From assembly GCF_037975245.1 (NCBI RefSeq), contig NC_092565.1, forward strand, positions 12,210,499-12,274,498: DNA of 64,000 nt. Direction: 5' to 3'. Position numbers and translations under genes: made by a program. The notes below the pieces were generated by a model. That model saw only the letters and a program-made list of their open reading frames with translations. It did no database searches and was not told where the DNA came from. The DNA is from Apostichopus japonicus (lineage: Eukaryota > Echinodermata > Holothuroidea > Aspidochirotida > Stichopodidae). Below, one piece after another: positions 13,401 through 23,018 of this stretch (its first letter is position 1; each line of letters starts with the position of its first letter).

Positions 13401-16400
13401 CTGACTCAGGTTTATCTGGTGAGAAGGGGAACATGGATGATGAAGTGTCAAAAGTTGGATAAAAATGCAATCTTTATTTGCCCTCAGGCCTTTATTATTA
13501 CAAACTTTCTTGGTCTGGTGAAATGCTTTAGATTTGGTTTTCAAAATTAGGCCAATGTGGCAGTTGTGCCTTTTAAGTTTATTTTCAGTGATCCATTTGT
13601 TTGGAGGGGCTGAGTTGGGGGTGGAGGGGGGCATTGATGGAGGGAGTGGAGGGGGGCAGTGATGGAGGGAGTGGAGGAGGTTCCTTTTAAAGCTACCAAT
13701 GCCACAGCTGACTGGTAACTGTTACTTTAGTGACTTAAGAACATCTCAAGTCTAATTTGTGTTCAGTATTTAATCTATCTTCTTTGAGAATTTGAAAATG
13801 CATTAACAGACTAGATAATCTTGAGATTCCTTCCTTCCATCCTTCTTTGGGCCTTAAATTTGACAAACTCTGTTTCATGAATTGTCATGGTTGGGGGAGG
13901 TTGGGGTAGAATTGAGAAAAAAAATTGGGGCTGTAGCAAGGCGATGCGTTTGTATTTGACAGCCGTTTGGTACATGGGCATGTCTGGAGATGCATCTTGA
14001 TAACAATATGGCTGTTGGTCATGTCTAGCCCTGATCCTATCTTAGATTGATGCTTCCACTTGCAGTTCTATCGGTAAACGTCCCCAATCATTCTGGACAT
14101 GTTCAGAAAGTGTTGACAGCTGTCGCATTCAAGAATACTGTATGCAATTAAGTTTCAAATCACCCTTTTACTTACTGCACGTTTTGAGTGTTATACTTTC
14201 CTTGGCGGCTGTTTTGCTCAATGAAGCTTCACAGAGTGTTTTGAAACAGGAAGTGACTAATAACAGAGAGAGATGAGAGTAGCAACACCACAAAACAGCA
14301 TTGTTTTAACCTCTGTCATGATTGCTGCTTAGTTTATCTACCGCCTTCAGAGAAAATAAACTATATACATGTAAAGAAAAGAAAATGCTAAAAGAGAGCC
14401 CTTTTCACATGAGAGACATCATGGTTTGTTATTCTTGACTTACTGATTGATACAAGTGATGTAAGACTTGATCAAGAAGTCTAATATGTTATCTCATCCA
14501 ATAGTGTATTAATATTTTATAATGTTATTCTTAATGTATCTTAAGTTTCTAACATTACCTACTGCTGGCTGAGCTTTGGCATCATGCCATGTATGTATGT
14601 AATGTTACGGTTAGGACTGGGTTCAGTGCTGATATTGTATGTATATGTGATCTTCCCGCAAGCAGGAACTCGCGAAAGAAGCCATGGAGGCTTGTAGACT
14701 CGCAAGCTGACTGAAGCCAATCTCTCGGCACACATCCATTTAACGTCCATGTCGGGAAGTTGTTGTTGAACAACACCCTTGCCAGACGACACACATTGCT
14801 GTCAGCGGGGAATCGAACCGGGGATCTCATGACTGGGAGACGCCGGCGTTAACCACTAGGCTTTACAATCCGCATATATATTATGCATGAATAGGCTGAC
14901 ACTTTACAAGAGTAATCCCCCTGTCAAATAAGTAACGGATGAAAGCCCAAGGGTTAAAAAGCAGTCAGAAATATATGAAGAAACTCTCTTTAGCCTAAGT
15001 TTCCTCCTTTTGGCTAACATCATGTGTAGTATCTGTTCCCTTTCGAGGGGAATGGTGTTGCACACCCGACGATGATCGCACAGTCACAGTCCCGATGCAA
15101 GGGAACTGGGGTTGAGAGCGGATCAGTCGTTCGGTAGTTTGGTTTCTGTGCCCAGGTTCTTTCCTGGTCGACTTTTTCTTACAAAGTAGTTTCCTCCTTT
15201 TTCATCCTGGTTCTGATGCCAAAAGAGATGTGTAATTTACTTCATATGTTAAGTGCTTGGCACAGTAAACTCTGTAGTTGCTGAAGAGCTTTCCCTCTTT
15301 GTGGTAAAAGGTCATTGTACAGAAGTTTGTCTTTTTTTTTCTACGCAGCTGGTAATCCCCCGGATGGCATACAGTATGACCTCTGTTTTGGAGGGAGAAG
15401 AAACTTTTGCAAAACTGTGTACGAAGATTTAGGTAAGATGCTACAATTCATACTTGATGTGTTTGTAGTGTGTTTGTAGTATTTAAGCAATTACAAGAAT
15501 ATGTGTGTGTGTGTGTCTAGCATCCAAGTAGTAAGAACAGTGTGAGTATGTACAGTGTTTGTGTGTATGTCTGGTATCCGAGTAATTGGTACATCATGTG
15601 TGTTTGTATGTCTGGTATCCGAGTAATCTGTACATCATGTGTGTTTGTATCTCTGGTATCCAAGTAATTGGTACATCATGTGTGTTTGTATGTCTGGTAT
15701 CCAAGTAATCAGTACATCATGTGTGTTTGTATGTCGGGTATCCAAGTAATCAGTACATCATGTGTGTTTGTATGTCTGGTATCCGAGTAATCTGTACATC
15801 ATGTGTGTTTGTATCTCTGGTATCCAAGTAATTGGTACATCATGTGTGTTTGTATCTCTGGTATCCAAGTAATCGGTACATTATGTGTTGTTTGTATGTC
15901 TGGTATCCAAGTACTTGGTACATCATGTGTTGTTTGTATGTCGGGTATCCAAGTAATCAGTACATCATGTGTGTTTGTATGTCTGGTATCCAAGTAATTG
16001 GTACATCATGTGTGTTTGTATGTCTGGTATCCAAGTACTCGGTACATCATGTGTTGTTTGTATGTCTGGTATCCAAGTAATCGGTACATCATGTGTTGTT
16101 TGTATGTCTGGTATCCAAGTAATCTGTACATCATGTGTTGTTTGTATGTCTGGTATCCAAGTACTCGGTACATCATGTGTTGTTTGTTTGTCGGGTATCC
16201 AAGTAATCAGTACATCATGTGTGTTTGTATGTCTGGTATCCAAGTAATTGGTACATAATGTGTGTTTGTATGTCTGGTATCCAAGTAATCTGTACATCAT
16301 GTGTGTTTGTATGTCTGGTATCCAAGTAATCAGTACATCATGTGTTGTTTGTATGTCGGGTATCCAAGTAATCAGTACATCATGTGTGTTTGTATGTCTA

Positions 16401-18278
16401 GTGTCCAAGTAATCGGTACATCATGTGTTGTTTGTATGTCTGGTATCCAAGTACTCAGTACATCATGTGTTGTTTGTATGTCGGGTATCCAAGTAATCAG
16501 TACATCATGTGTGTTTGTATGTCTGGTATCCAAGTAATTGGTACATCATGTGTTTGTGTGTATGTCTGGTATCCAAGTAATCTGTACATCATGTGTGTTT
16601 GTATGTCTGGTATCCAAGTACTCGGTACATCATGTGTTGTTTGTATGTCGGGTATCCAAGTAATCAGTACATCATGTGTGTTTGTATGTCTGGTATCCAA
16701 GTAATCTGTACATCATGTGTGTTTGTATGTCTGGTATCCAAGTACTCGGTACATCATGTGTTGTTTGTATGTCGGGTATCCAAGTAATCAGTACATCATG
16801 TGTGTTTGTATGTCTGGTATCCAAGTAATCGGTACATCACGTGTGTTTGTATGTCTGGTATCCAAGTAATCGGTACATAATGTGTGTTTGTATGTCTAGT
16901 GTCCAAGTAATCGGTACATCATGTGTTGTTTGTATGTCTGGTATCCAAGTAATCAGTACATCATGTGTTGTTTGTATGTCGGGTATCCAAGTAATCAGTA
17001 CATCATGTGTGTTTGTATGTCTAGTGTCCAAGTAATCGGTACATCATGTGTTGTTTGTATGTCTGGTATCCAAGTACTCGGTACATCATGTGTTGTTTGT
17101 ATGTCGGGTATCCAAGTAATCAGTACATCATGTGTGTTTGTATGTCTGGTATCCAAGTAATTGGTACATCATGTGTTTGTGTGTATGTCTGGTATCCAAG
17201 TAATCTGTACATCATGTGTGTTTGTATGTCTGGTATCCAAGTACTCGGTACATCATGTGTTGTTTGTATGTCGGGTATCCAAGTAATCAGTACATCATGT
17301 GTGTTTGTATGTCTGGTATCCAAGTAATCTGTACATCATGTGTGTTTGTATGTCTGGTATCCAAGTACTCGGTACATCATGTGTTGTTTGTATGTCGGGT
17401 ATCCAAGTAATCAGTACATCATGTGTGTTTGTATGTCTGGTATCCAAGTAATCGGTACATCACGTGTGTTTGTATGTCTGGTATCCAAGTAATCGGTACA
17501 TAATGTGTGTTTGTATGTCTAGTGTCCAAGTAATCGGTACATCATGTGTTGTTTGTATGTCTGGTATCCAAGTAATCGGTACATCATGTGTTGTTTGTAT
17601 CATGTATGTCTGGTATCCAAGTAATCCGTACAGCATGTGTTTATGTATTTAGTGCAATATATGTGTGTATTCTAGTGTCTAAGTTAGATTTGCAAGCAGT
17701 GTGCATCGCATGTCTTCACACTCAAAGGATTGAAAAGTGAAAATGAGATGATACAGAGTATTGCTAATGGATAACTGTTTGTCTGCTGTCTCGGCTAATT
17801 AGATTCTTTTGGGTCAGTTCAGTTCCTCTTTTGTTGGAGGCACAGCTTTGAAATCCACAGGGATGCTCGCCTACGACACGAAACATCCAAATTTGAAAGA
17901 ATTATAATGTTTAAATGGCAATGTTGGACCAAGCAGGCCCCCTCATTGGGCTTTTATATTTCCATCCATCAGCATTGAGTAGCGCGATATATAAACGAAA
18001 TGACAGAGCACTTAATGTGCAGTCTAGGCAGAAACTGGTAATGGCCATTTCACACGTATATCTGTGACAGTTAAAGTTTGACAGGCCGCACACAAATTCA
18101 GTTTGCTGAACCGATTTCTGAACTGTTTGATTCCGCAGATTCTATGAACAGAGAGGAAGTCAAACACGAGTTTGGTTACAAAGCGGCAGAGTGCCCCGAA
18201 GAAGAAGGAGGCATTAACGACGACAACAACGACTTTGACAATCTTCTAAAACAAGCAATGAAGAAATTGAAACGGTGA
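4345..18278 (+). CDS. PPARGC1-like: PGC-1 family transcriptional coactivator (PPARGC1-like), C-terminal eight exons
   Basis: PGC-1 proteins dock on nuclear receptors and other transcription factors and couple transcription to RNA processing, chiefly for mitochondrial and energy-metabolism genes. Eight exons (4345-4487, 5402-5510, 6171-7364, 8917-8980, 11057-11187, 12145-12203, 15349-15432, 18085-18278) join with compatible phases into 658 residues plus stop. In order they show an acidic segment with SLLEQFEESE, an EHDY motif ([D/E]HxY host-cell-factor site, DHDY in vertebrate PGC-1), a long Arg/Ser domain, a basic ERRQRQKEEEK linker, an RRM starting RRVVYVGDIP, the CFGGRRNFCK block and a C-terminus DFDNLLKQAMKKLKR. 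Vertebrate PGC-1alpha has the same domain order and an equivalent DFDSLLKEAQRSLRR end. The start codon and N-terminal activation region are missing from the window. Which vertebrate paralogue is closest cannot be told; a single pre-duplication orthologue is likely. Confidence 0.93.
4729..4800. repeat. Short tandem repeat, ~18-bp unit
   Basis: About four imperfect copies of (C)TTAAGTCAACTGTTGCC/TCAAGTCAACTGTTGCC directly after a C run, inside the intron after PGC-1 exon a. No function is suggested. Confidence 0.8.
5402..5510 (+). CDS. PPARGC1-like: PGC-1-like exon b
   Basis: The acceptor follows a long T-rich tract and TTTCAAAG; the donor is CAGAA|GTGAGA. It encodes EASDVTSLLEQFEESEASLL, an acidic amphipathic segment of the kind found N-terminal of the family's HCF motif. 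It contains SLLEQF, which is not a canonical LxxLL receptor box. Enters phase 1, leaves phase 2. Confidence 0.8.
5935..6060. repeat. Imperfect minisatellite, GGTTGGGCTYGAGGCC units
   Basis: Three to four imperfect copies of a ~35-55 bp unit containing TGGTTGGGCT, AGGCC and TTGAGGCCTGG, in the intron upstream of the large PGC-1 exon. Confidence 0.75.
6171..7364 (+). CDS. PPARGC1-like: PGC-1-like large exon: EHDY motif and Arg/Ser domain
   Basis: A 1194-nt exon after TGTTTTACAG with donor GAAG|GTTTGT. Early on it encodes basic patches (AKKINPAKRK, LPFKRSRLK), a nuclear-localisation-like composition. EHDYC at 6433-6447 fits the [D/E]HxY host-cell-factor binding motif conserved in PGC-1alpha, PGC-1beta and PRC. 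From about 6895 to the exon end it is an Arg/Ser-rich domain with runs of RSRSRSRS, which in the family links the coactivator to splicing factors. Most of the protein's middle is in this one exon, as in vertebrate PGC-1 genes with their large exon 8. Confidence 0.93.
8917..8980 (+). CDS. PPARGC1-like: PGC-1-like exon d: basic linker before the RRM
   Basis: Acceptor TTTACAG, donor TGG|GTAAGT. It encodes KRDQSLERRQRQKEEEK and a few more residues, matching the highly charged Arg/Glu/Gln linker that precedes the RRM in PGC-1 proteins. It leaves at a codon boundary, matching the next exon. The donor GTAAGT overlaps the first unit of a 168-bp tandem array that fills most of the following intron. 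Confidence 0.88.
8983..10836. repeat. 168-bp tandem array starting at a splice donor, 11 units
   Basis: The word AAGTTAAAA or AAGTTCAAA starts units at about 8983, 9153, 9313, 9482, 9649, 9820, 9989, 10157, 10324, 10493 and 10662, with a truncated twelfth at 10833. Spacing is 160-171 bp. Each unit carries CACTGCTAG, ACCCCATCTCAATATC, GAGATATGATTGATTGAATG and ATTGACTGGCTAAACC. Units alternate between two start types, AAAATCATTGTCTG and AAAGGATTTTATGTTGCC. The first unit overlaps the GTAAGT donor of the preceding PGC-1 exon; later units have GGAAGTT instead, so only the first is a usable donor. It lies wholly within the intron before the RRM. Confidence 0.95.
11057..11187 (+). CDS. PPARGC1-like: PGC-1-like exon e: first part of the RRM
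   Basis: Acceptor CCATTCCTTCAG, donor CAGGG|GTACGT. It encodes ENRRVVYVGDIPLDTTKEEL and on through RFSRFGEIKKITLHFRDE. VVYVGDI is the RNP2 strand, and the pattern closely follows the PGC-1alpha RRM (RRVIYVGKIRPDTT...RFEVFGEI). Enters at a codon boundary and leaves after two bases. Confidence 0.95.
12145..12203 (+). CDS. PPARGC1-like: PGC-1-like exon f: RNP1 part of the RRM
   Basis: A 59-nt exon between ATCAACAG and AAAG|GTAAGA. It encodes DHYAFVTFEYTCDAYACIK. YAFVTF is the RNP1 strand, and the YTCDA sequence is shared with the PGC-1alpha RRM (YRYTCDAFAAL). Phases match exons e and g exactly. Confidence 0.95.
12204..14559. other. PGC-1-like intron; no gene seen
   Basis: First part of the 3.1-kb intron between exons f and g. 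Nothing coding is seen. It contains a G-rich ~30-bp duplication (about 13610-13680, GGAGTGGAGGGGGGCA units) and T/C-rich tracts. Confidence 0.6.
14560..14870 (-). mobile_element. tRNA-derived SINE
   Basis: On the minus strand the element starts near 14870 with a tRNA-like head: CCTAGTGGTTAACGCC (A-box-like, about 14845-14860), then GGTTCGATTCC (perfect B box, 14809-14819) about 30 bases further on, followed by CCGC. The next ~240 bases (CTGGCAAGGGTGTTG..., GAGAGATTGGCTTCAGTCAG, TTGCGGGAAGATCAC) would be the unrelated SINE body. The 3' boundary is uncertain. It is not a functional tRNA gene: no complete cloverleaf or terminator is seen, and it sits in a PGC-1 intron in antisense orientation. 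Confidence 0.72.
15349..15432 (+). CDS. PPARGC1-like: PGC-1-like exon g: RRM end and CFGGRR block
   Basis: Acceptor TTTTTTTTTCTACGCAG, donor TTTAG|GTAAGA. It encodes GIQYDLCFGGRRNFCKTVYE plus DL. The PGC-1 family equivalent is an LxFCGRKQFxKSNYxDLD block after the RRM, so this is a strong family signature. Just after the exon the intron turns into GT-rich sequence and then a ~41-bp minisatellite. Confidence 0.95.
   Translation: MVIPRMAYSMTSVLEGEETFAKLCTKI
15490..17650. repeat. ~41/42-bp minisatellite, about 50 units, with a 623-bp higher-order duplication
   Basis: Units follow the pattern GTMTGGTATCCAAGTAATCGGTACATCATGTG(T)TGTTTGTAT with 41 or 42 bases. Variant blocks (GTACTCGG, GTCGGGTATCC, GTCTAGTGTCC) are distributed in a fixed order that repeats at an offset of 623 bp: the block at about 16301-16920 recurs almost perfectly at about 16924-17543. 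The left edge grades into (GT)n. It fills most of the last PGC-1 intron. Because the units lack stops in several frames on both strands, they create spurious 60-150-codon frames. Confidence 0.95.
18085..18278 (+). CDS. PPARGC1-like: PGC-1-like last coding exon with stop
   Basis: Acceptor AAAGTTTGACAG; the frame continues from exon g (one base plus GC gives Gly) for 63 more codons to TGA at 18276-18278. The segment is acidic and ends DFDNLLKQAMKKLKR. Vertebrate PGC-1 proteins end in the same way (DFDSLLKEAQRSLRR), so the C-terminus is intact. Confidence 0.93.
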
Positions 18279-18959
18279 CGAAACGCCCACGTGGTCAGTG
18301 GTGCACTGGACACCCATTTTAACCTGTTAGAGATGCCTACGGTAAATAACATCTCGCCGAGCACTAAGAACGGGACAAACACGCCGGGCAAAGAGGACCA
18401 CCACGGAGATCGTCGGTCGTTGAACCCTTGGCAGTCGTGTTCACGGCTAGCTGAAGATGAGGCTCCACCAAGGAATACATAGGAATCTAGTATTTGAAGA
18501 TTTCTCAAGAAGCGGCTTAACCCAATGAACAATATACATGTATTGAAATGTGGCGGGCAATATTTTCTGGTTTATAGCAATTATGATATTGTTCAGCCTT
18601 TATTATTATTATTTGGTCATTTTTTGTTTTTTATTTCTTACGCTATCAGTGCACAAGCCAAAATATGGTACTAACAATACATTTTGGAATATTTTTTTTG
18701 TAAGAAAATCACAGCATCAAAAGGAATTTATGCTAGTTTTATGTTCAAAATGCCCAATAATTGTCCATTCTTTGAATGTTTAAACAAACGGATGAAGCTT
18801 TAAAGCAAAACAAAAAATCATTGTAATGAAGATTGAAATCTGTAAAACCAGGTTTTCTGTTCTTTTCTATTTGTTTATGAAGGCACTTGACCTAAGCAGG
18901 TTGATTTTATTCTAAACTAACACCAAATAGTACAAGTCTAGCCAGCCCAGTTAGGTTAC

Positions 18960-19640
18960 ATCATATTTCTTGAAATATTTGTGTTTGTATTCCAGACACA
19001 TAATACTACAAGAGAAGTCAGGCATGTATCTGCTTGTATCTTATTTCTTGGAACATCCGTATTGTTTGTATTTCAAACTAACATCAAATGCTACAAGTGT
19101 AGCCAGCCCAGTTAGGTTGTATCTTATTTCTTTAAATATTTGTGTTTGTATTCCAGACACATAATACTACAAGAGAAGTCAGGCATGTATCTGCTTGTAT
19201 CTTATTTCTTGGAACATCCGTATTGTTTGTATTTCAAACTAACACCAAATGCTACAAGTGTAGCCAGCCCAGTTAGGTTGTATCTTATTTCTTTAAATAT
19301 TTGTGTTTGTATTCCAGACACCTAATACTACAAGAGGAGTCAGGCATGTATCTGTTTGTATCTTATTTCTTGGAACATCCGTATTGTTTGTATTTCAAAC
19401 TAACACCAAATGCTACAAGTGTAGCCAGCCCAGTTAGGTTGTATCTTATTTCTTTAAATATTTGTGTTTGTATTCCAGACACCTAATACTACAAGAGGAG
19501 TCAGGCATGTATCTGTTTGTATCTTCTTTCTTGGAGCATCTGTATTGTTAGTATTTCAAATTAACATCAAATGCTACAAGTGTAGCCAGCCCAGTTAGGT
19601 GGTTTGTATCTTATTTCTTGAAATAGCTGTGTTGTTTGTA
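18960..19640. repeat. 161-bp tandem array built from two related ~80-bp halves
   Basis: About 4.3 copies at 161-bp spacing. Each unit has a half with TCTTATTTCTTTAAATATTTG and ATTCCAGACACATAATAC and a related half with TCTTATTTCTTGGAACATCC and ATTTCAAACTAACACCAAA. Each ends in GCCAGCCCAGTTAGG or GTCAGGCATGTATCTG. The dimeric structure indicates an ancestral ~80-bp tandem that diverged and then amplified as a pair. Starts ~680 bp after the PGC-1 stop codon. Confidence 0.9.
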
Positions 19641-19899
19641 TTCCAAATTATGGCCAAATACTAAAAGTGTAGTTAGCCTATTGATGTATGTTATTGCTTG
19701 TATTGACAAGAATTATTTCATACTGGTGATTTTTTGGTTTCGATGAATATCGTAACCTATGCATTCATGATGGCATATGTGTGTGTATGTGACGCCCAGC
19801 TTGTAAACACAATATCTCAAGAAGGGAATGTTAGACCAACTTCATGTTTGGTGTGTAGATGTACCACATCGAGTACAAGAAGCTTATTGTTTTCTGTGG

Positions 19900-19912
19900 A
19901 GGTCAAAGGTCA
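19900..19912 (+). promoter_or_regulatory. Perfect DR1 (PPAR/RXR/HNF4-type) sequence
   Basis: AGGTCAAAGGTCA is two AGGTCA half sites with a one-base spacer, the consensus PPAR response element. Further GGGTCACC and GGGTCAAA half sites follow within 25 bases. It sits 1.6 kb after the PGC-1-like stop codon. The surrounding sequence (CTCAAGAAGGAAATAA..., GGTCAAAGGTCA...) resembles a dispersed repeat also represented at 43.7-44.2 kb, so it may be repeat-derived and need not bind anything. Confidence 0.35.
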
Positions 19913-20465
19913 TTTGGGGTCACCAGGGGTCAAATTTTGAAAAACTTGTAAAGACGGTATCTCAAGAAGGAAATAATTTATATTATAATAGCTGTTTCTG
20001 GTGAATAAGAAGAAGTCTATTGCAATGAAGTAATCGAAACTTCAATGCATTTTTGCATTCTGGTTCGTTATAAATTATTGGAAAACTTTTAAGATAAATT
20101 TTGCATATATAGAATCATGAGATGATGCTGTTCTATGAAGTGAAAGTTTAAAATTAAAGTTGCTTTAGTGTAAGAAGGAAGAATATTAGGATGGATGGAA
20201 ATCCACATGAAGGTCTTGTTTTGTAATTTTATTCAATAATTGTGCTTGTTAAATTCAAAGTTTCAGTTCTGGAAGGTTGGTAGGGAGCACACTACTATAT
20301 ATTGTTCCTTTTTGCCAGTTTCAAAGTCTGTTGTTTGATTATGCAAGAAGTTTGGATAAGTTGGTGTTTGTTGATTGACCAATGGAAAGAAGGAAACGGG
20401 GAGACTGTATCCTTGAAGAACACAATTTACAGAAACATAACATGCTAATACAGACAAATTATGGG

Positions 20466-20471
20466 AATAAA
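20466..20471 (+). terminator. PPARGC1-like: Candidate polyadenylation signal for the PGC-1-like gene
   Basis: AATAAA, the first canonical hexamer found after the stop codon. A T-rich stretch (TTACTTTTTTTTATTTG) follows about 35 bases later. The same T-rich stretch read on the other strand contains AATAAA near 20511, a possible signal for the convergent gene. Confidence 0.35.
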
Positions 20472-22839
20472 GAATGAAAAACTATCAGGCGGTATAAATT
20501 GTTACTTTTTTTTATTTGAAATATTACCACCTCATACTACAACGTCTGCTTTGCATTATATGCACTTTCTTTTTCAGAGGCTGTGCATATTAGCTCAGGA
20601 ATTTATTGAGAAATGTAATGATGAGTGAGCCCATGTGTAATAATAATAATCAAATCTGGATTAAGCTTACCGCCTACCCTGAGCAATGTGAATGTGGGAC
20701 CCTTTCAGGCTTCCAGCATAACAGCTGTAATTTAAGATGCTATGCTTAAATGCAGATGTGTGCAACATATATAAAGGTAGTGCTTGCTTGTTCATCCTGG
20801 ACAGTATTGAGATCACGATTTGAAATGTCGAAATATGTGGTGATCCAAAATGTCTGTGGGGGGGGGGGGGATGGGGACAGGACGACCTTTCCTGAAGCCT
20901 GTAATAGTAAGATTACAAGAACACCCACTGACACCAGTAGTTTTGGATATATGTAGGATTCAAGTGTAGCTGAACATGGCATTGTGCCCATCCTACTTGA
21001 TGCAGCAGATCTGAAAGGTTAAAGGCATACGTTTGTTATTTTTACCCAGTTAAAATCGGTCAAGCTTACAGATAACTGTTATGAGGTAAAACCTTTTAGT
21101 GTCATGTCAGCCTCAGAGGAATTGACAAGGTAAACAAAGCGATGTTCTGCTTTTAAAGCTGTTAACCTCTTCTAAGCCTCAAAATCATACGTCTTCATCC
21201 CCGCTTTACCGACAGCAAGAAAACAACAGAGGTAAGAAAGAAGAAATAATAATAGCAGCAGCCACTGATCTGTTCGTTATATGAACTTTCTACCAAAATG
21301 AAGTCTTTTACACGGATCAGTTCCGGACCCTAGGATATCTTCTTAATTAAATGGAATCGTTCAATTCAATCATAATGGTGTATCCTTATAAGGATGCGTT
21401 GATAAGTGAATTAATATTCTTTAAGGCTGGCATAGATTCATGTCAGAACCTTGTAAAGAATTATTGCTTATCTGGAGAAATTTAATCTTGTAGAACGATC
21501 AGCTAGGAGTGAGGCTGGAAGGGGAAACGGATGAAGTGTAAGATCATGATTGTATTTTGCAGGCTGTAAACTTTTGAAAAACATAAATGATTCAAACTTT
21601 TGAGAGAAAAAAACTTAAACGCATAATTCAAAGCACTTTTGCGTCACACTATAAGGAGTTCACCCATTGAGGTTATTTCAAAGTAAAATCAAGTCTCCAA
21701 TCATTCAATATGTAGATAGAAATGCGTATAGAGAAGTTCCTTTACTAAAGTGTAGGCCTGTATGACATATATGGACTTAAATTGAGTTTAAATGTAATCT
21801 CGATCGGTGAATATATTGTAATCTTGTAAATTCCCTCGTAATCTTACATTTTAAATTATTTCAATGAAACACTGCCCAAATTACATTTAAACCCCGTAAG
21901 TGGTTGTTAGACACGCCTTAAACCAGCTCATTATATTTAAACTAAGGCTCAGTTTCGTTAAGTACTTATTAATGAATTATCTTGAAATTTTCTAAAGATT
22001 TCGACAAAAATTCAATATTAATAATAATGCGGTATAACAATAATGAGTATTACAATAAATCCACTTTCATTGCAACCAGTGCAAAAGGAAAAAACAAAAA
22101 TAGAATTAAACCATTACAGTTTACTAATGGTTAACATAGACGGGCCTGTCTTAACAGCATAACGCCAGGTGATTGAAAGGTCCCGGAGCCTTATGGTCCA
22201 AGAGTTGTATTCTAACGAAACACTGGTTCAATCTCAGTGCTGTATCTTAAGAAAATGTACTTTATCTACAACAATTTTTTTACCAATGTAATTAAACCTA
22301 TAGACCTGTTCCCATTTCGTATGTTTCCTTATTCTCGCGCGGCAATTTTCGGCTTTCCATTGTTTAGACATTGAAAATAAACAGTATTTGTCTATCGTAA
22401 AAGTACAGAGATAATTGTTGGACTTCTAGTACAATAGATCCTACTGATAAAGAGGTAACTAATAGATTAACAATATACTTAATTAAACTGTCAGCACTCA
22501 AAGGGGTCACTTGGTAATATACAAACACGCACACATAAAGACTTTTGGCCCCTGTGAATGGTTGCTCGCTTAGGGGCCCGTCTAATCCTTGGCCCTCAGA
22601 TGATGCCCGGACCTGTCTCTAGTTCAATGGCGATGCAATTACAATCTTATTGTAGTTATTCAATGTTAGGTCAACTGTGGCCAATTCAAAAGAAGCGATA
22701 TGCTTTCAGGGACCTTCCATCAGTACTCGAGTGGCTTCTTGTCATCCCCAAGGGAGGAAAAGGTACCCAATGGTTCCTAACTTGGATTGTTGATATTAAT
22801 AACAGATCTTTCAACAACTTCAACAACATGAACTCGCCC
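20472..22839. other. Convergent intergenic region
   Basis: No coding exon is supported on either strand. It contains a G10 run near 20858, AT-rich sequence, and in its right part the probable 3' UTR of the minus-strand gene ending at 22840. A weak inverted pair AGACGGGCC (about 22138) and GGGCCCGTCT (about 22575) could mark a degenerate element, but no target duplication is visible. Confidence 0.5.
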
Positions 22840-23018
22840 TTAACAACTTGAGATGGAATCCTCACTTTGATCTAGTTTTCTACGAAAGAAACAACAGAAC
22901 AGTCCTCCACAGCACCCGGCACCGTCGGTCGAATCGTCCAGGCATGCATCGCTTGCTGTACTCCGGCTACTGTTACTGTCACTGGTGGTATTAGTACTGA
23001 TGCTAAGATACTTAGGAC
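22840..23018 (-). CDS. Orphan gene last exon with stop
   Basis: Acceptor CCTTCTTTACCAG; phase 1 matches exon 8. 58 codons then TAA at 22842-22840. A Ser/Asn/Thr-rich part (ISTNTTSDSNSSRSTASD) leads into GAGCCGGLFCCFFRRK and an acidic, Ser-rich tail ending SSC. The Cys-Cys/Phe/Arg-Arg-Lys cluster resembles S-acylation sites of peripheral membrane proteins (inference). Confidence 0.75.

Larger units (their letters stand above)
18279..20465 (+). other. Probable 3' UTR and flank of the PGC-1-like gene
   Basis: After the TGA there is no further coding exon. The stretch holds AT-rich sequence, a 161-bp dimeric tandem array (18960-19640) and a repeat-derived DR1 motif (19900). The first canonical AATAAA downstream is at 20466, so the transcript may end near 20.49 kb, but an earlier non-canonical signal is possible. 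Confidence 0.45.

Noticed and set aside
14800-14870. Possible genuine tRNA gene
   Set aside because: A and B boxes are present but the fold does not give a full acceptor stem, and a long SINE-like body follows.
15799-17652. Many 60-150-codon open frames on both strands with repeated YVWYPSN or DIQTTHDV peptides
   Set aside because: They are readings of the ~41/42-bp minisatellite, open in several frames on both strands at once, inside an intron.
22137-22590. Inverted pair AGACGGGCC / GGGCCCGTCT as element ends
   Set aside because: Only about nine bases match and no target duplication flanks them.
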